Source: Pseudohongiella sp. (GTDB lineage Bacteria > Pseudomonadota > Gammaproteobacteria > Pseudomonadales > Pseudohongiellaceae). Taken from it: a stretch of 64,000 nt of DNA. This document shows positions 5,339-14,012 of the stretch, piece by piece. Under the pieces are notes generated by a model. That model was not told the origin of the DNA. It saw only the letters and a list, made by a program, of their open reading frames with translations, and did not search any database. The translations under genes and the position numbers were made by a program. The stretch lies in contig JAUSCD010000015.1 in NCBI GenBank assembly GCA_030651695.1, positions 124,001-188,000 of the forward strand. The letters run 5' to 3'. Each line of letters starts with the position of its first letter. Within the stretch, counting starts at the first letter, position 1.

Positions 5339-7804
5339 ATGAAAAACTCATTCTTTGCCACCTTGATTTTTTACCTGTCCGCGCTTACAGCAGCGGGGGT
5401 CTTCCTTCCGGCAACACACGCCTTCGCGCAGGAAACGTACCGCATGCCGCCACCCCAAGTAGCAGCGCTGGTTGATGCGCCGTCTATTCCCGGGCTGATG
5501 CTGTCACCGGACCGCAGTCTGATGCTGCTACTGCATTCGCCCGGTGTCCCTACGATTGCGGATCTGGCGCAACCGGAACTGCGCCTGGGCGGTTTTCGCA
5601 TCAATCCGCGCGACAATGGACCCAGCCGCGCCAGCTACAGCAATCGTATCACCATCAAAAATCCTGCCGACTTGAGCGAACGCGACATCAGTGGGCTGCC
5701 GGACAATCCTGTAATCCGTAATGTCATTTTTGCGCCGGATGGTCAACGTATCGCTTTTGTCCTGTCACGCGACACACATACCGAATTGTGGCTTGCTGAC
5801 ATGGCCAGCGCCCGTGCGCAGCAGCTGGGCAACCTGCATGTGAACAATACCTGGTCCGGCGCACCGTTTGACTGGCTGCCTGACAGTACGGCTCTGCTGG
5901 TGCGTACCGTGGTGGCTGGCCGGGGAGACGCGCCGCAGCCGCCATTGGCACCCTCGGGTCCGGTAATTCAGACTTCCACCGGTGAAGCTGCGCCTGCCAG
6001 AACCTATCAGGATCTGTTAAGTAATCCGCATGATGAAGCGCTGTTCGATTATTACTTCACCTCTCAACTGATGCTGGTCGATCTGGACGGAGACGCCAAA
6101 CAGGTTGGTCGCGCATCGGTTTTCAGTATTTCGTCGATATCGCCGGGCGGAGATTATCTATTGATCAGTCGGCTGGAAAAACCCTACGCCTACACTGTGC
6201 CAGCCAGCCGTTTTCCCACGATCACCGAGGTATGGAATTTACAGGGCCAGTTAATTGCGGAAATAGAATCACTGCCTCTGCTCGACAATATTCCAATTGC
6301 ATTCAACTCCACTTACGAAGGCCGACGCAATATTTCGTGGCGCACCGATGTGCCAGCCACTTTATTCTGGGTTGAAACACAGGACGGTGGTGTGCCCACT
6401 GCAGAAGTGAGCGTGCGTGACATTGCCTACCTGCAGGATGCGCCATTTGAGGCAGCACCGCGTCAGCTTGCCGGACTCGCGACCCGTTTTGCCGGGGTCA
6501 GCTGGGGTCACAGCGAACTCGCCATGATTTCCGAAACCTGGCGCGCCGATCGCACCACTCGTACGTGGCGAATCAGCCCCGACAGCAACGATCCCTGGGC
6601 CAACGCCGATCTGATGTTCGAGCGCAACTATGAAGATCAGTACGCCAATCCTGGCTCACCCGTGATGCAGGTGAACGACTTTGGCAGCCCCATCATTCAG
6701 ACAGCCCCCGAGGGCAATGAGATTTTCCTGACTGGCATCGGCGCATCTGATGAGGGTAATCGACCATTTTTGCGGGCGTTAAATGTGAGCACTGGCGCAA
6801 TACGCGAGATCTGGCGCTCGCAAGCACCATACTTTGAATCCGTTGTTGCGGTGACCTCACCAGACGCCACACGATTTATCACACGGCGTGAAAGCAAAAC
6901 GGCACCGCCCAACTTTATTGAGTGGAACCTGGGTGACAACAGCGACCGTGCTCTTACGGCGTTTCCGCATCCCACACCTGATCTGGTAGACGTGCAGTCA
7001 GAATTTGTCACCTACCCCCGTGCAGACGGGCTGCAGTTATCCGGGCAATTGCTGCTCCCTCCCGGTTATGACCCACAAACAGACGGCGCGCTACCGCTGG
7101 TCGTTTGGGCCTATCCGCGCGAATTCGCATCGGCTGACAATGCGGGTCAGTTGACCGACTCTCCCTATCGCTTTAATGCCATCAGTTACTGGGGCCCGCA
7201 TTTTCTGGTGACACAAGGTTATGCCGTGCTTAACAATGCTGCCATGCCCATTGTGGCGCCGGCTCCGGATATCGAGCCGAACGAATCGTTTATAGAACAA
7301 CTGGTTGCCAATGCCAGCGCTGCTATTGATTATCTGGTGGAGCGTGGCGTGGCTGACCGGCAGCGGGTTGCCGTGGGCGGGCATTCCTACGGCGCCTTTA
7401 TGACGGCAAACCTGCTGGCACATTCAGATCTTTTCAAAGCCGGAGTCGCGCGCAGTGGCGCTTACAATCGCACTCTCACGCCGTTTGGTTTCCAGGCGGA
7501 GCCGCGCAGCATCTGGGAAGCCCAGAACACCTACGTCACCATGTCCCCCTTCTTCTTTGCACACCAGATCAAAGCACCCATCCTTTTTATACATGGTGAA
7601 GCCGACAACAATACTGGCACCTTCCCCATTCAAAGCGAGCGTATGTATCAAGCGGTGCGTGGTGTGGGAGGTCCGACCCGTCTGGTGATGCTGCCACATG
7701 AAAGTCATGGATATCAGGCCAGAGAGTCGCTGATGCACATGCTGTGGGAAACCATTGAATGGCTGGATACCTATGTGAAGAATATTCCCCGGACTGCACC
7801 TTGA
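5339..7804 (+). CDS. Secreted S9-family serine peptidase (prolyl-oligopeptidase fold, glutamyl-endopeptidase-like)
   Basis: An 821-aa protein starting with a Sec signal peptide (M-K-N-S, hydrophobic core, A-x-A-F-A-Q near residue 30). Residues ~40-540 look like a degenerate beta-propeller. The C-terminal ~260 residues form an alpha/beta hydrolase with the nucleophile elbow G-G-H-S-Y-G (Ser about 683), the acidic residue in H-G-E-A-D-N-N (Asp about 756) and the histidine in H-E-S-H-G-Y (about 790). This subset of S9 resembles chloroplast/cyanobacterial glutamyl endopeptidases more than dipeptidyl peptidase IV. Likely periplasmic peptide degradation. The neighbours do not indicate a pathway. 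Confidence 0.9.
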   Translation: MKNSFFATLIFYLSALTAAGVFLPATHAFAQETYRMPPPQVAALVDAPSIPGLMLSPDRSLMLLLHSPGVPTIADLAQPELRLGGFRINPRDNGPSRASYSNRITIKNPADLSERDISGLPDNPVIRNVIFAPDGQRIAFVLSRDTHTELWLADMASARAQQLGNLHVNNTWSGAPFDWLPDSTALLVRTVVAGRGDAPQPPLAPSGPVIQTSTGEAAPARTYQDLLSNPHDEALFDYYFTSQLMLVDLDGDAKQVGRASVFSISSISPGGDYLLISRLEKPYAYTVPASRFPTITEVWNLQGQLIAEIESLPLLDNIPIAFNSTYEGRRNISWRTDVPATLFWVETQDGGVPTAEVSVRDIAYLQDAPFEAAPRQLAGLATRFAGVSWGHSELAMISETWRADRTTRTWRISPDSNDPWANADLMFERNYEDQYANPGSPVMQVNDFGSPIIQTAPEGNEIFLTGIGASDEGNRPFLRALNVSTGAIREIWRSQAPYFESVVAVTSPDATRFITRRESKTAPPNFIEWNLGDNSDRALTAFPHPTPDLVDVQSEFVTYPRADGLQLSGQLLLPPGYDPQTDGALPLVVWAYPREFASADNAGQLTDSPYRFNAISYWGPHFLVTQGYAVLNNAAMPIVAPAPDIEPNESFIEQLVANASAAIDYLVERGVADRQRVAVGGHSYGAFMTANLLAHSDLFKAGVARSGAYNRTLTPFGFQAEPRSIWEAQNTYVTMSPFFFAHQIKAPILFIHGEADNNTGTFPIQSERMYQAVRGVGGPTRLVMLPHESHGYQARESLMHMLWETIEWLDTYVKNIPRTAP

Positions 7805-8060
7805 TACAGAGACAAATATGTATTGAGAAAAATCCGGGCAAGCCATCGGCGATCTGAAAGATTGCCAAAATAACAGATACGACGAATTGTAGATTAGAAC
7901 CCTGAGTCAGCGGCCATCACGCCGGCGCCGTATCTTTGTAAACAGTCAGCCGACACCCGATTTTTGTGCCTCTTTGTGTAGTAGCGTCTCATCTTGTTGT
8001 TTAAGGATGCTCACGTTTACCCGAAGCGCGTCTGCTGGCCGCATCGGGACGGAGGCCAAA

Positions 8061-8411
8061 ATGCCGGAGGCTGTAGAGCCGATAGCACTATGGGGCTCAG
8101 CGCTCGTTGAACTCCTGGGTATTTCCATTATTGTGGGAGTTGCTCTGTATACCCTGATCCACGGGGCGAAGACGATACTGAAACGCCACACGACAGAAAC
8201 AGTATATCGTCAGATCCGCCAACGTCTCGGACGAGGAATTCTGCTCGGCCTGGAGTTCCTTGTTGCGGCAGACATTATTCGTACAGTGGCCATCGAACTG
8301 ACTTTCAGTTCAGTGGGCGTGCTGGCAATCGTTGTCCTGATCCGGACTTTTCTGAGTTTTACCCTGGATGTTGAACTGACTGGCCGCTGGCCCTGGCAGA
8401 ACAAATCGTAG
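8061..8411 (+). CDS. DUF1622 family membrane protein
   Basis: A 116-aa protein with three hydrophobic segments (residues ~10-32, 55-75, 78-97) and the family-typical L-L-G-L-E-F-L-V-A-A-D-I-I-R-T-V and L-I-R-T-F-L-S-F-T-L-D-V-E-L. The start at 8061 is chosen because GGAGG stands 5 bases before it; the frame stays open upstream to 7974, but that extension has unusual Cys/Ser-rich composition and no ribosome site. Function unknown for the family. The next gene is convergent. Confidence 0.85.
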   Translation: MPEAVEPIALWGSALVELLGISIIVGVALYTLIHGAKTILKRHTTETVYRQIRQRLGRGILLGLEFLVAADIIRTVAIELTFSSVGVLAIVVLIRTFLSFTLDVELTGRWPWQNKS

Positions 8412-8479
8412 TCCCCGGCCTGCCCCGTGGTTTCCCATGGGGTATCCCTTCAATGAAAATCCGGGTCCGCACGCCGCGC

Positions 8480-9322
8480 CTACGAGTAATGGGGATTTGT
8501 AGTCGGGCGACACTGTGGCACATAGTGCAGCAGCCGGTCAGTCTCTTTCTTGACCACGCCGTAACACTCGCAACTCAGACTTTCCAGCGCGCGCCGGTCA
8601 AGCACTGTTATCATGCCGCGCGTGTAGGAAATCACACCTTGAGCCTGCAATTTCAGTGCTGCCTGGGAGACGCCTTCGCGGCGGACACCAAGCATGTTGC
8701 CAATAAACTCCTGTGTCATTGCCAGTTGATTGTGGGGTTGACGATCAATCGAATGCAGCAGCCAGCGACAAAGCTGCTGATCAATCGAATGTCGCCGGTT
8801 GCATGCTGCGGTCTGAGACGCCTGAGTCATCAATGACTGTGCGTAACGCAGCACCAGATCCAGAAATTGGCCATGGCGACTGAACTCCTCTTCCACCTTC
8901 CTGCGTGGAATTCGATAGGCAAATCCCGCTATCTGGACCAGAGATTCGCTGGGCGTGCTCTCCGCTCCCAGGAATAAACTGAGACCAAGCAGCCCCTCGC
9001 AACCCACCATTTGTACCGCAGTGGGTGATCCTTCCAATGTCATGTACTGCGTCAGGATGACGGAGTCAGTGGGGAAGTACACGTGACTGATGCGACGTCC
9101 GGATTCGAACAGAATTTCGCGCAAGGGTAACTGCACCAGTTCCAGATCGGGGAACATGCGACACTGAACTTCGGGCGACAAGGCCGCCAGAAGATGGTTC
9201 TGCTGCGGCTGTTGGCGTGACTGCGTCCGGTGCTGGGGCTGCAGTTGCGGTTGTGGTGCGAGTTGCAGCTGCGGCCTGATTTGCAGTTGCGGTCGGAATT
9301 GGGCCGGTTGTCGGGAGGGCAT
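8480..9322 (-). CDS. Crp/Fnr-family transcriptional regulator with Gln/Pro-rich N-terminal extension
   Basis: A 280-aa protein. Residues 1-43 are almost entirely Gln, Pro, Leu and Arg in short repeats (P-Q-L-Q units), not part of the usual Crp fold. Residues ~45-165 form a cyclic-nucleotide-binding-like domain (F-P-T-D-S-V-I, E-G-L-L-G-L-S) that lacks the full cAMP phosphate-binding cassette. Residues ~200-270 carry the winged helix, with recognition region E-F-I-G-N-M-L-G-V-R-R-E-G-V-S-Q-A. It belongs to the same subgroup as the regulator at 25471, sharing the A-C-N-R/Q-x-H-x-x-D-Q-Q-x-C-R-W-L-L segment. Ligand unknown. The start could be internal, without the repeat region, but the frame reads continuously and opens with ATG. 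Confidence 0.88.
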   Translation of the reverse strand: MPSRQPAQFRPQLQIRPQLQLAPQPQLQPQHRTQSRQQPQQNHLLAALSPEVQCRMFPDLELVQLPLREILFESGRRISHVYFPTDSVILTQYMTLEGSPTAVQMVGCEGLLGLSLFLGAESTPSESLVQIAGFAYRIPRRKVEEEFSRHGQFLDLVLRYAQSLMTQASQTAACNRRHSIDQQLCRWLLHSIDRQPHNQLAMTQEFIGNMLGVRREGVSQAALKLQAQGVISYTRGMITVLDRRALESLSCECYGVVKKETDRLLHYVPQCRPTTNPHYS

Positions 9323-9668
9323 ACAGGTTCTCCATCACAGAATTCAGACGTTAATATTCAATGCCCAAAGCCGCGTAGCCCGGGCGTCCATTTTCCAAGC
9401 TTGCCCTGCGTGACCAAAATTAAAGTCATTCCTTACCATGCAATACTATAAGAGAATGCTCATACCACCATCAGGTAATACCCACCTTTCCAAGGTATAT
9501 ATTCCTGTTTCCTTGCCAGGGATATAAACACCTCACTGATAGTCTGCAAGAGATCCGACGGGCTCCCTGTCGGAAAAAACATGATATTGGACAAGGGAAT
9601 CTACCGAAAGTTCAGTAGGAATTTTCCGAAAGGGCTGATCCGACAGCAACAGGCGGCCGAAGGTCAGC
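9323..9668. other. Divergent intergenic region between the Crp/Fnr gene and the sulfatase-like gene
   Basis: 346 bp with no credible ORF. It holds a 6-bp stem TCCGAC/GTCGGA at 9554-9574 with a 9-nt loop, and repeated words CCGAAAG (9604-9610 and 9627-9633). It may be the 5' leader of the sulfatase-like gene, but no known riboswitch fold was recognised. Confidence 0.4.
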
Positions 9669-11342
9669 ATGGGTTACACTCCTATGATGAACCAGAATAC
9701 CCGCTACCATCCCGATACCCGCCTGCTCCTCACCACAATCGCCTTTACTGGTCTGTTTGTGGCGCTGACTCTACCTGAGCGCTTGTCCGGGCTTCAACCG
9801 CTTGCTTTCGTGTATCTGCCGCTGGAATTTATGGTCATCGGCCTGTTGTTGCTGGTGCCGGGCCACACGGGCAAGGTTTGCCGCATCGTTCTAACGCTGC
9901 TACTGGGCCTCGGCGCCATGCTGCGCGTTGCAGACCTGATCACACACGAAATCTTCGCCCGGCGTTTTAATCTGATCTTCGACAGCCATCTGCTGGCCGA
10001 TGCCAGTCGCCTTCTCACCGGCGTATTGGGCGACTTCGCTGCCGTGGCCATGGGCTTGATGATTGCAGGGGCAGCCGCCCTGCTCTGCGGCCTCGCGTAT
10101 TTCATCCTGTGGCAAATTCAGCAGGCGCTGCGGACGGCACCGCGCATATCAGCAGCCGCGCTAGTCTCTCTGCTGCTGGTTGGAATACTTCTCAATACCG
10201 CCGGCTCACAACGCACAGGCACGTTTGCTTGGGACCAGCTGGTATTGCACGGGCAGGATACGGTGGAAAGCATTCGCGATATCCGGGAATTTGCTGAAAT
10301 CGTCAATCAGGATGAATGGGCTGGCCGCTCCGGTGCAGGGCTGTTTGACCGATTGCAAGGCAAGGATGTGTTTATCGTATTCGCTGAATCCTACGGGCGG
10401 GTATTGCTGGAACGAGAACCCTTTGCTGAATCCATGCGGGCGAGTCTGCTGCAGGCACAGTCGGCGCTGGAAGCCGATGGCGTGCATATACGAAGCGCAT
10501 TTCTGACCGCGCCAACAGTGGGCGGACTGAGCTGGCTGGCGCATGCATCAGCCTTGTCCGGGGCCTGGATTGACAGCCAGACCCGTTACGAAAGCCTGAT
10601 TGTCAGCCGGCGCGCAACGCTTAACCGATTGTTCCGCGATGCCGGCTGGCGCACCGTGGCGGCAATGCCCGCCATCAGTATGGCATGGCCCGAAGCTGCT
10701 TATTTCGGCTACGACCACATCTATAACGCGCACAATTTTGGTTACCAGGGCTTACCCTTTAACTGGGTCACCATGCCGGATCAATACGTATGGTCCGCGT
10801 TGCAGATCCGGGAACGCGGCAGCGCCGATCGGAGCCCGCTGATGGCAGAGATTGCCCTGATCTCATCCCATGCCCCTTGGACGCCCATAGCCCATGTGGT
10901 GCCATGGGATGAAGTCGACGATGGGCGTGTCTTCAACAACCAGGCGCTATCGGGACCCTCCCCGGAAGAGGTGTGGGCAGACGTGGACTCCATTCGCGAC
11001 CATTACCGTCAATCCATTGAATATATGTTGGCAACTTTGGTGTCATACGTTCAGACCTATGGTGATGAGAACCTCGTATTGCTGGTGCTGGGCGATCATC
11101 CTCCGGCACCAATGGTCTCCGGTGACCCCGAAGGGAGGCAGGTACCGGTACATCTGATCGCGCATGACCCGGCAGTCATTGACGCAATTTCAGGCTGGCA
11201 GTGGCAACCGGGGCTACTGCCCGATGGCGACGCGCCGGTCTGGCGCATGGACAGCTTGCGTGACCGTTTTATCGAGGCTTTTTCCAGCACGCAGCAGCCG
11301 GAGATGACAAGATGGCTCGAACAGGATGGCGGGAACAATTAG
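9669..11342 (+). CDS. Membrane-anchored sulfatase-like (alkaline phosphatase superfamily) protein
   Basis: A 557-aa protein with about five N-terminal hydrophobic segments (residues ~20-180) followed by a periplasmic hydrolase domain. Visible metal/active-site features of the superfamily: F-A-E-S-Y-G-R near residue 237 (acidic ligand), P-T-V-G-G-L-S-W-L with the candidate nucleophile Thr/Ser near 280, and L-G-D-H-P-P-A-P near residue 475 (Asp-His ligands). This layout matches LtaS/phosphoethanolamine- or phosphoglycerol-transferase-like proteins. Substrate unknown. It overlaps the downstream FkbM methyltransferase by 31 bp, suggesting co-expression in surface-glycan or lipid modification (inference). 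MNQN at 9687 is an alternative start. Confidence 0.8.
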   Translation: MGYTPMMNQNTRYHPDTRLLLTTIAFTGLFVALTLPERLSGLQPLAFVYLPLEFMVIGLLLLVPGHTGKVCRIVLTLLLGLGAMLRVADLITHEIFARRFNLIFDSHLLADASRLLTGVLGDFAAVAMGLMIAGAAALLCGLAYFILWQIQQALRTAPRISAAALVSLLLVGILLNTAGSQRTGTFAWDQLVLHGQDTVESIRDIREFAEIVNQDEWAGRSGAGLFDRLQGKDVFIVFAESYGRVLLEREPFAESMRASLLQAQSALEADGVHIRSAFLTAPTVGGLSWLAHASALSGAWIDSQTRYESLIVSRRATLNRLFRDAGWRTVAAMPAISMAWPEAAYFGYDHIYNAHNFGYQGLPFNWVTMPDQYVWSALQIRERGSADRSPLMAEIALISSHAPWTPIAHVVPWDEVDDGRVFNNQALSGPSPEEVWADVDSIRDHYRQSIEYMLATLVSYVQTYGDENLVLLVLGDHPPAPMVSGDPEGRQVPVHLIAHDPAVIDAISGWQWQPGLLPDGDAPVWRMDSLRDRFIEAFSSTQQPEMTRWLEQDGGNN

Positions 11343-12106
11343 GGCTTTGGCGATCTCTGTTGATGTATTACGGCATTCCCGGCCGGCAATCCCGTATGCG
11401 TCGTCTTTATGGCCAGTTCATTCAGCCTGATGATTTGTGTTTTGAGATTGGCGCACACGTCGGCAATCGCCTGATGGCCTGGCGCGCGCTGGGTGCCCGC
11501 GTGGTGGCACTGGAACCCCAGCCATTGTTTATGCAAACCTTACAGCGCCGTTACGGTACAGACGAGGCTATCGTACTGGAAGAAAAAGCCGTTGGCGCCG
11601 AGGCTGGCGAAGCCACCTTGCACGTCAGCACCCGCACCCCCACACTCTCCACCCTGTCACAGGACTGGATCGCATGCGTACAACAGGATGCTTCATTTAG
11701 CAAAGTGCAGTGGGACCGGCAGGTAACAGTGCCGATGACCACACTGGATGCCCTGATCGACGTTTGGGGGGAACCCACATTCTGCAAAATCGATGTTGAA
11801 GGTTTTGAACTGGCGGTTCTGCAAGGCTTGTCTCGTCCATTAGCGACGCTGTCTTTCGAATACATCCCTGCCGCCATCGACGTAGCATTGAGCTGCATCA
11901 AGCGTCTCGAAGCGCTGGGCCAATATCAATACAACCTGGCGCCGGGCGAGCGGCACCGGTTGCAGTTTGAGCAGTGGCAGTCCGCGCAGGAAATGAGCAA
12001 CCAACTCAGACAAGTACGCGAAGGCAGTGGGGATGTCTACGCGCGCCTGATGGAATCCGCACAGATACCTGCAACTGGCACATCGCTCAAAGCTGCAAGC
12101 AGATGA
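11312..12106 (+). CDS. FkbM-family SAM-dependent methyltransferase
   Basis: A 264-aa protein with a class I methyltransferase fold: motif I F-E-I-G-A-H-V-G-N-R near residue 44, acidic post-I V-A-L-E-P-Q-P, and the FkbM-type K-I-D-V-E-G-F-E near residue 155. These enzymes typically methylate hydroxyl groups of sugars or polyketides. The start overlaps the end of the sulfatase-like gene by 31 bp, and no Shine-Dalgarno-led start further down preserves the N-terminus, so an operon is likely. Confidence 0.87.
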   Translation: MARTGWREQLGLWRSLLMYYGIPGRQSRMRRLYGQFIQPDDLCFEIGAHVGNRLMAWRALGARVVALEPQPLFMQTLQRRYGTDEAIVLEEKAVGAEAGEATLHVSTRTPTLSTLSQDWIACVQQDASFSKVQWDRQVTVPMTTLDALIDVWGEPTFCKIDVEGFELAVLQGLSRPLATLSFEYIPAAIDVALSCIKRLEALGQYQYNLAPGERHRLQFEQWQSAQEMSNQLRQVREGSGDVYARLMESAQIPATGTSLKAASR

Positions 12107-12422
12107 TTTTGCTGAGATTGGTGTTTTAGTTGAGGTCGCAGTTTGAGTTGAGCGGTCATTTTGGTGATCCTTCACTGAACTGATACGTCTAATTTATGTT
12201 CGCAAACGCTGTTCCTGGTTTGCTTATTGACACAGGTATCGCCACGCTAACGGAATGGGCGTTACATTGACGTGACATCCTGCAAGACTGACGGCCGGGC
12301 GCTCAAAAATTCCCGGCATTAACGTTGCAAACTGTAAATGGACGATCAATTGACCAGATTTAGTACAGGGTCGAGGGATACTATTCTGGTCAAACGCATG
12401 AAGCGGCATTAGAGGTAAGGGT
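12107..12422. other. Intergenic region upstream of the PLD-family gene
   Basis: 316 bp without a supported ORF. TTGACA at 12227-12232 could be a -35 box, but no good -10 sits 16-18 bp after it. GAGGTAAGG at 12411-12419 is the probable ribosome binding site of the downstream gene. Confidence 0.4.
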
Positions 12423-13688
12423 ATGCTCTTGGTTATCGCGATTACAGTGCTGGCGACCAGCCTGGTTATGATATTGATTCAAAACTTCAAAACTGCCGAA
12501 AAGGCAATACAGCACAAGGTGGAACACCAATACGGCGTCTCGGATCCACAGTTTCTGCGCGAAATGTCCGTGCTGCTGGGTCCGGCGGTCATGCGCGGGA
12601 ATCATGTCACCGCGCTGCAAAACGGAGACGAGATTTTCCCGGCGATGCTTCAGGCCATTGGCTCGGCGCAGACGTCAATCACATTCGAGACCTATATCTA
12701 CTGGTCCGGAAATATCGGTGAACAGATCTCGGAAGCACTCTCTGAACGTTCACGTGCCGGGGTAAAGGTCAGCGTCGTCCTTGACTGGGTAGGCAGTGCA
12801 CGAATAGATCAGTCACTATTGGATTGCATGCAGGCTGCTGGTGTTCAGGTGCATCGCTATCATCCTCTGCACTGGTACAACCTGACGCGCATGAACAACC
12901 GCACCCATCGCAAACTGCTGGTGGTCGATGGGCGCATCGGGTTCACCGGCGGCGTAGGTATTGCAGATCAATGGGCGGGTAACGCGGGTGATCCGGAGCA
13001 CTGGAGAGATACACACTTCCGGATAGAAGGGCCCGTTGTTGCGCAATTGCAATCGGCTTTTAACGATAACTGGATCAAAACTACCGGGCACGTACTGCAC
13101 GGCGTCAGTTACTTTCCGGTTCTGAAAACCGAAGGCATGATGGATGCCCACATGTTCGTCGCGTCGCCTTCCGGCGGCAGCGAAAGCATGCATCTTATGT
13201 ATCTGCTTGCCATCGCTGCAGCAGAGACCTCTATTGACCTGGCAGCCGCCTACTTTGTACCGGATCAACTACTGATAGAAGCTTTGATTGCAGCCCGCGG
13301 ACGTGATGTGCGGGTTCGTATTCTGGTGCCCGGGCCATATATTGATTCATTTACTGTGAAGGTCGCCTCGAAAGCCAGTTGGGGCGTCCTGCTGCACGCA
13401 GGAGTGGACATTCATGTCTATCAGCCGACCATGTTACATACCAAGTTATTGGTCATCGATAACCAGTTTGTCTCGGTAGGTTCGACCAATTTCGACATGC
13501 GCTCCATCAGGCTAAACGATGAAGCCAGTCTGAATATCTACAGTAGCGACTTCGCCGCGCAGATGACAACGGTATTCGAGGCTGATCTGATGTCGGCGGA
13601 GTTGTACTCCTTCGCACACTGGCAGAACCGTGCACTACATGAAAAGCTTTACGAAAAACTTCTGCTACCGATCAGGTCGCAGCTTTGA
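12423..13688 (+). CDS. Cardiolipin-synthase-like phospholipase D family protein
   Basis: A 421-aa protein with one N-terminal membrane segment (residues 1-20) and two HKD catalytic motifs: H-R-K-L-L-V-V-D at 162-169 followed by G-F-T-G-G, and H-T-K-L-L-V-I-D at 339-346 followed by S-V-G-S-T-N-F-D. Two intact HKD motifs plus one N-terminal anchor resemble ClsB-type cardiolipin synthases, which make cardiolipin at the inner membrane. Another phosphatidyltransferase activity cannot be excluded. The Shine-Dalgarno GAGGTAAGG just upstream supports the start. It appears monocistronic. Confidence 0.87.
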   Translation: MLLVIAITVLATSLVMILIQNFKTAEKAIQHKVEHQYGVSDPQFLREMSVLLGPAVMRGNHVTALQNGDEIFPAMLQAIGSAQTSITFETYIYWSGNIGEQISEALSERSRAGVKVSVVLDWVGSARIDQSLLDCMQAAGVQVHRYHPLHWYNLTRMNNRTHRKLLVVDGRIGFTGGVGIADQWAGNAGDPEHWRDTHFRIEGPVVAQLQSAFNDNWIKTTGHVLHGVSYFPVLKTEGMMDAHMFVASPSGGSESMHLMYLLAIAAAETSIDLAAAYFVPDQLLIEALIAARGRDVRVRILVPGPYIDSFTVKVASKASWGVLLHAGVDIHVYQPTMLHTKLLVIDNQFVSVGSTNFDMRSIRLNDEASLNIYSSDFAAQMTTVFEADLMSAELYSFAHWQNRALHEKLYEKLLLPIRSQL

Positions 13689-14012
13689 GACACACAGCAA
13701 TGCAAAACCGAATTGAGCAGAGATGGTACGAATTGACGCGGGAATGAAGTTTCAGACTAATAGTTGGCGTCATTGACATGCCCCGCCCTCAACACAGCCG
13801 CTCAAGTCATTGTAATTTTTTGAATTTATAAACTGGCTCGATAATTGCTGGGTTACTACCTGTTCTATTATGGAACAGAATCGGCCAGGGCTCTTAACCG
13901 ACCGCAGTGTTAATAATTTAGCACACGCACTTGAGCTGCCTTAAAGATTGGACTATGTTTACCGTGCCGGGTCAGAACCGAACAGCCCAAAACAAAAAAA
14001 TGGAATCTTGAT
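13689..14012. other. Promoter region of the ABC export operon
   Basis: 324 bp without a gene. A perfect 6-bp inverted repeat CTGTTC-N7-GAACAG lies at 13860-13878, with TATTAT (a possible -10) in its centre at 13866-13871, so it could be an operator. No confident -35 is visible. Confidence 0.4.

Noticed and set aside
9554-9670. Riboswitch or structured leader before the sulfatase-like gene
   Set aside because: One short stem and repeated words only; no known riboswitch core could be recognised.
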